Shown: positions 42,247 through 50,250 of the stretch, in pieces
How the letters are laid out: every line of letters starts with the position of its first letter
How positions within the stretch are numbered: position 1 is the first letter of the stretch
NCBI RefSeq assembly: GCF_030283205.1
Contig: NZ_JASNWF010000027.1
Coordinates: 1-64,000 of the forward strand
DNA from: Actinomadura opuntiae
GTDB lineage: Bacteria > Actinomycetota > Actinomycetes > Streptosporangiales > Streptosporangiaceae
DNA: 64,000 bases
Direction of reading: 5' to 3'
The notes under the pieces: model-generated
The model's input: only the letters and a program-made list of their open reading frames with translations
What the model was told of the DNA's origin: nothing
Database searches by the model: none
Position numbers and translations under genes: made by a program

Positions 42247-42737
42247 CAGCTGCCTGCCTCCGGCCAACTCGGTCCAGTGCCGGATTCGGGCCATGACGGG
42301 CCTGGGCCTGCTACCTGCGGTGCGGGTCTGTTGCTCGTCATGGGCGCCGGGTCTCCGCTGAGCAGCCGTTCGAGCTTGCGGATCTTTGCTTTGATCTCCG
42401 CCTCGTGCTCGTCGTAGACGTGGGCGGTGGCGTAGAGCTTCTTCACCACGGCCTGCATTGCGTAGATGAACCGCATGTGGTGGTCGGTGATCGCGGCGTG
42501 GGCCGTTGAGGCCGTTCCAGCGAGTTGAGAGGCGGCGTCCCACTGGCCGTAGGCGGTGGGCGAGGCGGAAGCGGCCGTCTGCAGATGCGCGGTGGCCGTT
42601 GTGATCATGTCCTCAAGCTGCTTTTCCAGCCTCCGTGCCAAGGTCTTCAGGTCGCCGACGACCAGATCGGGACCCTTGCTGTCGAGTCCGGGCCAGGCGC
42701 GCGCGTTCGGCGGGAGTCCCGGGGGCGTGGGCGGCAC
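42246..42737 (-). CDS. Small helical ESX-associated protein
   Basis: A 163-residue protein, first gene of the operon. It starts at GTG 42737, five bases after GGAGG; an ATG ten codons upstream has no ribosome site. Helices DLKTLARRLEKQLEDMITTATAH and HEAEIKAKIRKLERLLSG flank the segment YGQWDAASQLAG. The C-terminus repeats GPSWPE twice (PGPSWPESGTGPSWPEAG). WXG100-like, but with no strict WXG. It probably pairs with the PPE-like protein, whose start overlaps by one base. Confidence 0.7.
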   Translation of the reverse strand: MPPTPPGLPPNARAWPGLDSKGPDLVVGDLKTLARRLEKQLEDMITTATAHLQTAASASPTAYGQWDAASQLAGTASTAHAAITDHHMRFIYAMQAVVKKLYATAHVYDEHEAEIKAKIRKLERLLSGDPAPMTSNRPAPQVAGPGPSWPESGTGPSWPEAGS

Positions 42738-43014
42738 AAGTACCTCCAAGGGGGAGCGAGGAAGCATGAGGCGCGGGGACTGACCAGTGATCTTTCCGTA
42801 TCGCAACACCACTGTCAAAGGAGTCGACGAAGGATCTGGGCATTTCGGACTCCCGTTGTGGCCACCGGTTGTGTGTTCTCCGTGGGCGATGGTGATCAAG
42901 TGTGGTGGATGCGGCGATGTGGCCTGGTGGGCGGTAGTCGTTAGCTGTTGAACTACGCATGGCGGATGTGGCACGCTTGTCCAATTGGGGACCTCTTCGG
43001 GTGAGGAGTCGGAC

Positions 43015-44430
43015 GTGACCGCAGCGGTCGAGGGTGTCGAAGCGTGGCACGGGCTTTACGAGGCGCTCGCCGAGGAGCACGACTACGAGGTCGGCGAGAT
43101 CGACGGACAGCTTCCGGACGGTCTGGTCGGGACGCTCTATCGGAACGGTCCAGGGCGCTGGCAAGTGGGGGAGACCCTGCTCGACCACATCTTCGACGGC
43201 GACGGGATGCTGTCGTTGTTCGCATTTCCGGGCGACGGCCGGATCCATTATCGGAACCGGTATGTAAGGACGAAACATTACCGCTACGGGCAGCGGAAAG
43301 GGCGCGTCGGGCTGCGGGGGCTCGGCACGCAACGGCCGGGCGGTGCGCTCGCCAACATGCTGCGACCGCCGGCGAACGTCGCGAACACGGGAGTGGTGCT
43401 GCACGGTGGGCAGCTGCTGGCGCTGTGGGAGGGCGGCCGCCCGTACCGACTGGATCCCGACAACCTGGAGACCCTCGGCGAGCATTCCTTTGACGGGCGG
43501 CTGAAGGTGATGTCGGCCTTCTCGGCGCACCCGTCACGGTGCCCGGAGACGGGCGAGCTCTTCAACTTCGGGATGGACTTCACGCGGCTGCGAAGCCTGC
43601 GCTGTTACCGGGTCGATCCGGGCGGGACGCTGCACCACATGCCGCGGATATCGCTGCCCTACAGTCCGTGGAATCACGACTTCGCGCTCACGCGCCGGTA
43701 TCTAGTGTTCGTCATCAATCCGGTTATTCCGAAGGCTGCGCCGATCCTGTTCGGCACCGGATCGATCGCGGACGCCCTGTCATACGAGCCGCATCGGCCG
43801 ACATGTTTCGCCATCGTTCCGAGAGATGGCGGTAAGGCGCACATCATCGAGCACGAGGCCCTGCTCGGATTCCATTTCGTCAATGCCTTCGAGGACGGCG
43901 ACGACATCGTGGTGGAGTTCGTGCGCTTCGCCGACTGGAACCAGGTGGCCACACGTTTCCGCGACTTCCGCACCAGCGATTTCCCGTGGGGTGACGCGCT
44001 GATGCGCTATCGCGTCACCCCGTCCGGACGGATCGAGGAGGAAGAGGTGTACGCGGGCCCGATGGAACTGCCGCACGCCGACGTCCGGCAAGCGGGGCGC
44101 CCGCACCGGTACACATACTTCGCCGGCCGGACGGCGACCAGTACGGGCATTCATGCGTACGACCACGCGACCGGCCGCCGGGCGACCCGTGAACTGCCGC
44201 CCGGGCATGGTTTTGGCGAGCCGGTGTTCGTGCCCCGCTCGGCTGATGCGGACGAGGGGGACGGCTGGCTGCTGACCCTCGCCTACGACCCGATCGAGCA
44301 TCGCTCGCGGTTGCTGATCCTGGACGCGCGCGACGTCGAAGCCGAGCCGGTCGCCGTCGCCCACCTGCGCCATCACATCCCCATGGGATTCCATGGCTCC
44401 TTCACCAGCCGGGTGGCCGACACGTCCTGA
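43015..44430 (+). CDS. Carotenoid oxygenase (RPE65/lignostilbene dioxygenase family)
   Basis: A 471-residue non-haem iron dioxygenase that cleaves a carotenoid or stilbene double bond. The four conserved His ligands are visible: FSAHPSR (about 172), SPWNHDF (about 222), LGFHFVNAFE (about 287) and MGFHGSF (about 461). GTLYRNGPGRW and FDGDGMLSLFAF are N-terminal family motifs. The start is GTG 43015, with GAGGAG seven bases upstream; the open frame to TTG 42985 is not needed. No carotenoid biosynthesis genes are nearby, so the substrate may be a phenolic stilbene or imported apocarotenoid (inference). Divergent from the ESX operon. Confidence 0.93.
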   Translation: MTAAVEGVEAWHGLYEALAEEHDYEVGEIDGQLPDGLVGTLYRNGPGRWQVGETLLDHIFDGDGMLSLFAFPGDGRIHYRNRYVRTKHYRYGQRKGRVGLRGLGTQRPGGALANMLRPPANVANTGVVLHGGQLLALWEGGRPYRLDPDNLETLGEHSFDGRLKVMSAFSAHPSRCPETGELFNFGMDFTRLRSLRCYRVDPGGTLHHMPRISLPYSPWNHDFALTRRYLVFVINPVIPKAAPILFGTGSIADALSYEPHRPTCFAIVPRDGGKAHIIEHEALLGFHFVNAFEDGDDIVVEFVRFADWNQVATRFRDFRTSDFPWGDALMRYRVTPSGRIEEEEVYAGPMELPHADVRQAGRPHRYTYFAGRTATSTGIHAYDHATGRRATRELPPGHGFGEPVFVPRSADADEGDGWLLTLAYDPIEHRSRLLILDARDVEAEPVAVAHLRHHIPMGFHGSFTSRVADTS

Positions 44431-44523
44431 TTCGCGCGGTCCAATCCGACGGCGGCCTTCTCCAATGGGCGGCATCTAGTCGATGTCCAGCCTGAACGCG
44501 GAGTTCCCCTACCGAGTGCCTGA

Positions 44524-44537
44524 TTAACCGTGGTTAA
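44524..44537. promoter_or_regulatory. Palindrome upstream of the membrane/small-protein module
   Basis: TTAACC-GT-GGTTAA is a perfect 6+6 palindrome with a two-base centre, 96 bases before the membrane protein start. It is AT-rich for this genome and could be a regulator site; the binding protein is unknown. Confidence 0.5.
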
Positions 44538-44632
44538 CACCTTTGAAGATCCGGTGTAAGCCCGGTTGTGCACGTTGCGTCACTGGCCCTTCACTGGTCT
44601 CGGTCGCAAGGTCGCTCATAAGGGGAGTGCAG

Positions 44633-46396
44633 ATGCCGACTGATGGCAACGGTGTCGCGCGGACGCCATCGGGCTATTTCACCCACGCCTCGGCACCGCC
44701 GCGCTTCCGCCCGATGCAGGACGCGACGCGTTACCTGTGCTGTGCTGCCTACCGGGATGAGCTGCTTTCCCAGCAGCTCCTCAGCGAGTTCCTGGACGAG
44801 GAGCATCGGGCCGTGGTGCCGTCCTACGGGTTCGACCTCCGGCCGGTGCTGGCGCATTGCCTACACGCACGCGAAACAAGACTGATCAGGGACGCGGTGC
44901 TGACGGGCGTGATTCTGATCGCGCTCATCCTGTCGTGGCGCGTCACCGTCCTCGTGCTCGTGGCCCTGACCGTCCTCGCCATAGCCGTCGCCATGCTGCC
45001 GGGGCGTTCCGGTCGTTTCCATGCCGTCGTCGCCATCGCGCTGCTCGTCATCGGCGGTCCGATCCTCGTCTTCATCGGTGTTTCCGTGTTGGAGGCGGCG
45101 AGCGCGGCCGACCCGGCGCTGGAAGGGCAGGAAATCGGAACCGCCGGGCAAGGTGGGCGGGCAGAATGGCTCCTCGGCGGCCTGAGCCTTCTCATACTGC
45201 TACTGGGGATTCCCGCCGTCCACCGGCTCGCCACGGCGAGAACTCTGCGATCGCTCGGCCCGGACGGCGCCGCCACCGAGCCGCGCGTGCGCTCGGCGGC
45301 CAATAGGGAGCGCATCGAACAGGTCGGCGCCGCGCAATACGGAAACGTCACCCTCTACTCCCGTCAGAATCCCTTCATCGGCTCGGGCAGGGTCGACGAG
45401 GACCGCACGCGCGCCTGGTCGCTCGTGATCGAACTGGACCGGGCGCGGCCGGCGCGGCCGGGCGCTCCCGCGCTGCCCGTCGACCCTGTCCAACTGCGCA
45501 AGGCGATCGAGCAGAAGCTCGTTTCCATGCGCGACGAACTGCCACACCACGAATCCGTCGGGCTGTCGATCAGCGACCACGTCGTGGCTGAGGGGGTGTG
45601 CGTGCAGGGACGTCGCCCATTTGACCCCGCGCACCCCGGCGTCGGCTATGACGGGCATCCGCTGATCGACCACGGCCCTTGGCGGCCCTTCTCGCTCGCG
45701 AGCGCCGCGGCCATCGACGTCCTCGTCCGCAATCCGCAAGCGGACGTCCGCTGCTATCAGCGAATCACCCTCGAAACGCACGGCTCATCGGTGACGGACG
45801 CGCAGGGGCGCCACATGGTGCCGGCCAAACAGGAAGGCGTGCAGATCACCGGTTTCCTGTACCTGGCGGTGCAGGGCCGCATGCTCTACGCGCAGTTCAT
45901 CTGCAACGCACTGCCGCCGATCCGCAAGGACTACAAGGTCGTGGACGTGCTGCCGTCCTTCACACCCGCGGAGATCGTCCTGGACGCGGTCCGGCAAGCG
46001 GGATTCAGCGCCATCGGCGAGGCGATTGCAGGCCCGTTCCATCTGGCCGCAGCGGGCTGGGGGGCGATCTTCCACCGCGATCGGGCGCGACGGCGCCGGC
46101 ACTTCTACTCCTTCGACTACGGCGCCCGGATGTCCGTCCGCGAGCGCGCGGCGGAACCGGCTTTCAGCACCTTCCTCCAGAAGTTGGACGTGAACAAGCA
46201 CACGCGAATGTTCGAGCGCCGCGTCCTCGCCGCGCTGCTCGACCATCTCGAACGCGACCGCAACATCGACGTGTCCGCCTACCGCGCCGAGACCGCGTCG
46301 ATCATCAGCAACTCGCTCATCATGAACGGCGGCACGGTGAGCGGCCAGGTGGGCTTCGCGCCCGGCGGTCACGTCCACCAGCAGGCAACCGGCTGA
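44633..46396 (+). CDS. Membrane protein of unknown function
   Basis: A 587-residue protein of a family common in streptomycetes but uncharacterised. An N-terminal cytoplasmic segment (about 1-85) is followed by four hydrophobic helices (about 87-101, 103-122, 130-153, 178-196). The large C-terminal domain contains QYGNVTLYSRQNPFIGSG and YKVVDVLPSFTPAEIVLDAV. Its last 30 residues read IISNSLIMNGGTVSGQVGF and GGHVHQQATG, a small turn-rich motif also found at the N-terminus of the next gene. ATG 44633 follows GGGGAGTGCAG. Starts 14 bases before the small helical gene, likely one transcript. Confidence 0.75.
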   Translation: MPTDGNGVARTPSGYFTHASAPPRFRPMQDATRYLCCAAYRDELLSQQLLSEFLDEEHRAVVPSYGFDLRPVLAHCLHARETRLIRDAVLTGVILIALILSWRVTVLVLVALTVLAIAVAMLPGRSGRFHAVVAIALLVIGGPILVFIGVSVLEAASAADPALEGQEIGTAGQGGRAEWLLGGLSLLILLLGIPAVHRLATARTLRSLGPDGAATEPRVRSAANRERIEQVGAAQYGNVTLYSRQNPFIGSGRVDEDRTRAWSLVIELDRARPARPGAPALPVDPVQLRKAIEQKLVSMRDELPHHESVGLSISDHVVAEGVCVQGRRPFDPAHPGVGYDGHPLIDHGPWRPFSLASAAAIDVLVRNPQADVRCYQRITLETHGSSVTDAQGRHMVPAKQEGVQITGFLYLAVQGRMLYAQFICNALPPIRKDYKVVDVLPSFTPAEIVLDAVRQAGFSAIGEAIAGPFHLAAAGWGAIFHRDRARRRRHFYSFDYGARMSVRERAAEPAFSTFLQKLDVNKHTRMFERRVLAALLDHLERDRNIDVSAYRAETASIISNSLIMNGGTVSGQVGFAPGGHVHQQATG

Positions 46397-46410
46397 CCAG
46401 GGGAGACGGC

Positions 46411-46734
46411 ATGTCCGACAGCATGTACATCGGCGACGACGCGCAGATCCGCGGCCAGGTCGCCATGGGACGCACCGTGTCGCAGGTCCAGAATGCGGCC
46501 CCGTCCCCGGACGCGAGTCTCTTCGACCGCGTCGCGGCGCTGATCGACGAGCACGAGGCCGCGTTGCCCGACGCGCGCCGCGCCCGCCGTGACCTCGCCG
46601 ACGCACGGGAGGAGGCCGAGGCCGAGGACGGCGACATCGAGCGCCGCGACAATGCGCTCGCCCGGCTGGCCGCGCGCGTGGCGCCGGTCGCCGCGCTCGC
46701 CGAGGCCGTCCGCCGCCTGATGGACGCTCTTTGA
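46411..46734 (+). CDS. Small helical protein paired with the membrane protein
   Basis: A 107-residue protein. The N-terminus MSDSMYIGDDAQIRGQVAMG followed by RTVSQVQN resembles the end of the upstream membrane protein (pattern S-x(3)-G-x(2)-V/I-x-G-Q-V, then V-x-Q). The remainder is a charged helical hairpin (ARRARRDLADAREEAEAED, LARLAARVAPVAALAEAVRRL), similar to small DUF5955-like proteins. GGGGAGACGGC precedes ATG 46411. It may bind the membrane protein through the shared motif. Function unknown. Terminated by an inverted repeat at 46744-46759. Confidence 0.7.
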   Translation: MSDSMYIGDDAQIRGQVAMGRTVSQVQNAAPSPDASLFDRVAALIDEHEAALPDARRARRDLADAREEAEAEDGDIERRDNALARLAARVAPVAALAEAVRRLMDAL

Positions 46735-46743
46735 CGCTTTGAG

Positions 46744-46759
46744 GGAACCTTGAGGTTCC
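46744..46759 (+). terminator. Palindromic repeat after the two-gene module
   Basis: GGAACCT-TG-AGGTTCC, a perfect 7+7 inverted repeat nine bases after the stop. The loop is short (two bases) so it may instead be an operator for the excalibur gene. Confidence 0.4.
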
Positions 46760-46799
46760 ATGCCCTTAAAGGGGCCTTTGAGGTGGAACAGCCCATTCC

Positions 46800-47612
46800 A
46801 TGGCGCTACATCCCGTTCCGCCGTGGCGGCGGGCGGCCGTGGCCTTCACCGGGCTGGCCGCCGCCGCGCTCGCCGGCGCCTGCGGACAGCAGTCCCAGAC
46901 GCAGAACGAGCCCACCCGGACGGCCTCCCCGTCCCCGCCGGCGACCACCACCGTCCCCGGCGCCCCGGCGACCCCGCACCGTCCGGCCGCAGGCAGCCCC
47001 ACCCCGGGCCAACCCGGCCTCGACCCGCGCTTCCCGACCTGCAAAGAGGCCAACGCCCACGGCTACCACGACTACGTCAAGGGCCGTGACCCCGAGTACT
47101 TCTGGTACATCGACCGCGATCACGACGGCGTCGACTGCGAGCCCGCCCACGGTGCCGCGCCCAGCGTCCCACCCGCGAGTCCCGGCCTGGACCCGCGCTT
47201 CTCCACCTGCAAGGAGGCCAACGCCCACGGGTATGGCCCCTATCGCCGCGGCATCGATCCCGAATACAACTGGTACATCGACCGCGACCATGACGGCATC
47301 GACTGCGAACCGGGCTTCACCGAGGAACCACCGTCCCCGACCGAGCAGCCGTCCACTCCGACCGAGCAGCCCACGACGCCTACCGAGCAGCCCACCACCC
47401 CCACTGAGGAACCGTCCACACCAACCGAAGAACCGTCGACTCCCACCGAGGAGCCCTCGTCACCCGAAACGAGTGAGCCGACCCCGTCCGAAGAGCCCTC
47501 AGCACCGGGCTCCGACAACGAAGAAACCCCGCCGAGCTCCTCCGACCAACCACCCGGCGGCGAACCCTTCGCCGGCCCGACCGGCCCCCACCTGACCACC
47601 AAGACGACCTGA
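46800..47612 (+). CDS. Double excalibur-domain lipoprotein with PT-rich tail
   Basis: A 270-residue surface protein. The N-terminus has a Leu/Ala-rich signal with lipobox LAGAC (about Cys28). Two excalibur calcium-binding domains follow (about residues 74-114 and 131-170), each with CKEANAHGY and the DxDxDGxxC motif DRDHDGVDCE or DRDHDGIDCE; outside a few positions they are nearly identical, suggesting a recent duplication. The C-terminal 100 residues are repeats of PTEQPSTPTEE-like units, a wall-spanning stalk. Excalibur domains are extracellular, often linked to nucleases, but no nuclease domain is present here. The start at ATG 46800 lacks a close ribosome site. Confidence 0.9.
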   Translation: MALHPVPPWRRAAVAFTGLAAAALAGACGQQSQTQNEPTRTASPSPPATTTVPGAPATPHRPAAGSPTPGQPGLDPRFPTCKEANAHGYHDYVKGRDPEYFWYIDRDHDGVDCEPAHGAAPSVPPASPGLDPRFSTCKEANAHGYGPYRRGIDPEYNWYIDRDHDGIDCEPGFTEEPPSPTEQPSTPTEQPTTPTEQPTTPTEEPSTPTEEPSTPTEEPSSPETSEPTPSEEPSAPGSDNEETPPSSSDQPPGGEPFAGPTGPHLTTKTT

Positions 47613-47628
47613 GCCGCCCGACTCCCGG

Positions 47629-48045
47629 CTACTCGCTCCGCCACGATCGCAGAGCAGCCGCCTTCTCCTCGAAGGCTCGCTCCTTCACGGGACCGAGGTC
47701 ACAGGGAACAGGGAGGACGACGGCTCTGCCACTGTGAAGCCCCAGGACAATATGCCTTCCGGTGATACCTTGCTCAGCCTTGACCTCAGAGACCTGAGAC
47801 CAAAGGATTCGCCGATCCCTCAGCCGTCGCACGATAACACCGTCATCATCGCGCTGGACCGACTCGCGATGAAAGCGCCACGCGTTCAACGCGAACGGAA
47901 GGGCGAGAACCATGAAGGCGAGATTGGCCACGCCGACCGTGACACAGGCCACCGTCGCCATGACGACGATCAGCACCGCCCCACCAGCCCAGAACAAGAC
48001 AAGCGCGAGCCGATAGGATTTCTGCAAACCACGCTCGTACCTCAC
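47629..48045 (-). CDS. Membrane-anchored PH-like domain protein
   Basis: A 138-residue protein with two adjacent transmembrane helices (LALVLFWAGGAVLIVVMATVA and VGVANLAFMVLALPFALNAW) followed by a bacterial PH-like beta domain (DGVIVRRLRDRRILWSQVSEVKAEQ). Last gene of the four-gene ESX-type operon; 22 bases after the WXG-like gene. Role unknown; possibly membrane tether for the secreted pair. Confidence 0.75.
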   Translation of the reverse strand: MRYERGLQKSYRLALVLFWAGGAVLIVVMATVACVTVGVANLAFMVLALPFALNAWRFHRESVQRDDDGVIVRRLRDRRILWSQVSEVKAEQGITGRHIVLGLHSGRAVVLPVPCDLGPVKERAFEEKAAALRSWRSE

Positions 48046-48067
48046 CGTTTCCGCCCCGCCTTTCGGC

Positions 48068-48751
48068 TCAGTCGCCGGTCAGCGGCTTCTTGTGCTGCCA
48101 GTTGTCCCAGTCGCCGATGATGTCGGTGCGGAACGGCTTGGACACCACACCGCCGCCTCGATCGATCTTCTGCTGCTCGCGGAAGGTCTCCATGGCGCGA
48201 CCGTGTGCGTCCAGATCGTTGCTCACGTTGAACAGGTAGTTGGCGAAGGTACCGACCAGGGACAGGCCCGCGACGACGGCCGCACCGACACCGATCGGGT
48301 TGCTGGACGCGGCACCTGCGATCGTGATGGCGACCTCGATGATCATGGCGACCAGATGATCGCGACAGGTGTTGATCGTGCCGATGACCTCGTCGAGCAT
48401 GGTTTTGATCTGCCATAGGTTGTCCGCGTACTTGTCGAGCGTCCCGCTTTTGAAGTCGGTGCGCCAGTCCACATAGGCCTGGCGTGCACCCCCTTCCCAG
48501 TAGTCGTCGGCATCCGCTGCGGTCAGTTTGCCGAGTGAAGTGTCGAGTTGGGTGTTGGCGTCGCCCGCTTTTTGCGCCTCCGGCACCCAGATGCTATTGA
48601 TGGCACGGTCGATCGCTGCGGTATCTCCCCAGTATTCCTTCACCAAGCGGGCGATCTGTTCGTAAACGGGATTGTACGTCGCAGCGATCTGCTTGAGCGC
48701 AAACACCGTTGCTGGAGGAAGGTCCGGCGGGAGGGTCGGTTCAGGGGCCAT
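48068..48751 (-). CDS. ESX-like protein with WXG turn and membrane-type helix
   Basis: A 227-residue protein. The N-terminal 120 residues are helical, with DDYWEGGARQAYVDW, a W-E-G turn between two helices as in WXG100 proteins. A hydrophobic helix follows (MIIEVAITIAGAASS, VGAAVVAGLSLVGTFANYLF). The C-terminus contains TDIIGDWDNWQHKKP. Starts at ATG 48751, overlapping the EspC-like stop by one base (TGATG). Likely a type VII substrate working with the 104-residue partner. Confidence 0.75.
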   Translation of the reverse strand: MAPEPTLPPDLPPATVFALKQIAATYNPVYEQIARLVKEYWGDTAAIDRAINSIWVPEAQKAGDANTQLDTSLGKLTAADADDYWEGGARQAYVDWRTDFKSGTLDKYADNLWQIKTMLDEVIGTINTCRDHLVAMIIEVAITIAGAASSNPIGVGAAVVAGLSLVGTFANYLFNVSNDLDAHGRAMETFREQQKIDRGGGVVSKPFRTDIIGDWDNWQHKKPLTGD

Positions 48752-49065
48752 CAGAGTTGCTTCCCGACGGTGCCGATGGCGTCTTTGGCGCGCGCCTCGG
48801 CCTTGCCGTATTTCTTCGCGACGTCGTCGAGAGCTTCGGCCACCCTGTCGAGGGTCATTCCGATCCGCCAGGCCGTCCAGGAGTAATCGGCGACGATACC
48901 TTCGTATGCTTGGGCGATCCTTTCGCCGTTCGCCGTGAACGCCTCAGGTTCTATGCATCCCGTTCTGATGTGGTCTCCGCTGCGTTGGAACGGCGGTGCG
49001 TGTGACCGGACGTCTTCCGCGTAGCCGCGAATATATTCCCGGCGCGCCTTGTAGTGATCCGTCAT
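48751..49065 (-). CDS. EspC/WXG100-like small ESX protein
   Basis: A 104-residue all-helical protein: MTDHYKARREYIRGYAEDVRSH and the long C-terminal helix VAEALDDVAKKYGKAEARAKDA. No strict WXG; DYSWTAWRIG sits at the turn. Coupled to the 227-residue protein by a TGATG overlap and 35 bases downstream of the YbaB-like gene. Probably the heterodimer partner in secretion. Confidence 0.75.
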   Translation of the reverse strand: MTDHYKARREYIRGYAEDVRSHAPPFQRSGDHIRTGCIEPEAFTANGERIAQAYEGIVADYSWTAWRIGMTLDRVAEALDDVAKKYGKAEARAKDAIGTVGKQL

Positions 49066-49100
49066 GCGGCTTTGTCTTTCTTGTGCGTTCTGAGTCGTGG

Positions 49101-49817
49101 CTAGTTGGTCATCTGTTCGGAAGCGTGGCGCAGTATTTCGCCGAGCGTGCCGTCGCCGACAGGAATTTGGTTCAGTTCCCGATGGTGCGAGGTCGCCGCA
49201 GCCGTGACCGCCTCGTCGATGGCCGCGACGATCTGCTCACCGAGCCGTGGTCCACCGAGATCCCTCAGCGCATTTCTGCTCACCTCGACCCTGATGTCAC
49301 CGTCGCGGCCGTGGACCTGGACGCTGCCCGCGCCGCGGCCGATCTTGCGTGTGGTGACGGTCCCCCGGCATCGTGCTTGGACTTCTTGGAGCTTGTTGAA
49401 CGAGTCCACCGCCTGGGCCAGCCTTCGTCGTCCGACAGGATCGTCGGAGAAGGCCACTGCATTGAAATCGATCCGCGGCCACGCAGCGGTCGTCTCGGCG
49501 GTAGGCCAATCGCCGCTCCCGGGCAGCAGAGCCCTCTTTAGTTCCGACTGGAGCTCGCCGACCGCCTGCCTTGCGATTGCCAGGGCAGCCGTAACGGCTT
49601 CACCGATGCGATGCGGGTACCGTTGTGCGGAGGAGCGGCAATCGATGGCGATGACCCGTCCGAGGCCACTCATCGTCACCGTGACAAGATCGTTCTTGTC
49701 CGTGCGAGTGAGCGTCTGCCGTATCAGAACACCATTGAGCGTGCGCACCTGATGAGTGAGATTCATGCGCGCCGTATTAAGCTGACCGATGTGCCGAGGC
49801 AGGCATTCGTCGGGCAT
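49101..49817 (-). CDS. YbaB/EbfC-like protein with duplicated domain
   Basis: A 238-residue protein, start ATG 49817 (MPDECL) with GTGGAG five bases upstream. Two regions look like YbaB/EbfC folds: residues about 35-95 (LVTVTMSGLGRVIAIDCRSSAQ, helices to LQSELKRAL) and about 145-225 (RGAGSVQVHGRDGDIRVEVS, LGEQIVAAIDEAVTAAATSH). YbaB proteins are nucleoid-associated dimers; actinobacterial members are often found next to ESX substrates. A tandem copy in one chain would act as a built-in dimer. First gene of the operon. Confidence 0.75.
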   Translation of the reverse strand: MPDECLPRHIGQLNTARMNLTHQVRTLNGVLIRQTLTRTDKNDLVTVTMSGLGRVIAIDCRSSAQRYPHRIGEAVTAALAIARQAVGELQSELKRALLPGSGDWPTAETTAAWPRIDFNAVAFSDDPVGRRRLAQAVDSFNKLQEVQARCRGTVTTRKIGRGAGSVQVHGRDGDIRVEVSRNALRDLGGPRLGEQIVAAIDEAVTAAATSHHRELNQIPVGDGTLGEILRHASEQMTN

Positions 49818-50250
49818 GCTGCTCCACTTTATGCTTTTCGAGTCGGGGGGTGGCTGCGAGAATACCACGAACGAGCACCCTGAGTTATGATGTCAATACT
49901 TTCTGTCACGTTATGTCGAAGTAGGGCTATTTTGTGAGGGATGAACTCGCTCTTCGAGCAAAGGAGAACGGCCGGGGGCTCGCGGGCCGCCACCCGACGC
50001 AGACACCGGTGAGCAGCTCGGCCGCGGCACCTCGGCAGGGACCTGCCGGCCAGCGTTGGCGAACACCGTGAGTGGATCGCCGAGGCCGACGAGTCGGAGT
50101 TCCGCCTGCAGTTCAGAGCCCATGATCGAGCATCAGCCGCGGACGTCTCGCGGAGGCGTGTTCGCGCCCACCGGTCACCGGAGCGGAGCCCAGCCTTCCC
50201 TCACCGGCGAGCCGCAGCCGCAGGCTCAGCAAGTCCTGCGCGAGACGTCC
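49818..50250. other. Intergenic region at the defence island edge
   Basis: No supported gene. The stretch from 49860 to about 49940 is AT-rich relative to the surroundings and should hold the promoter of the YbaB-like operon. The rest, 49950-50250, is GC-rich with no recognisable protein, repeat or terminator, and lies downstream of the CBS-HEPN gene. It marks the left edge of the defence island. Confidence 0.4.

Noticed and set aside
46411..46734. Reading the small helical protein as an antitoxin
   Set aside because: Paired gene is a large membrane protein without toxin features; the toxin-antitoxin reading has no support beyond size.
49923..50070. Small plus-strand ORF starting GTG near 49934 (VRDELALRAKENGRGL)
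   Set aside because: About 45 codons, no recognisable family and no clear ribosome site; may be a remnant but cannot be supported.
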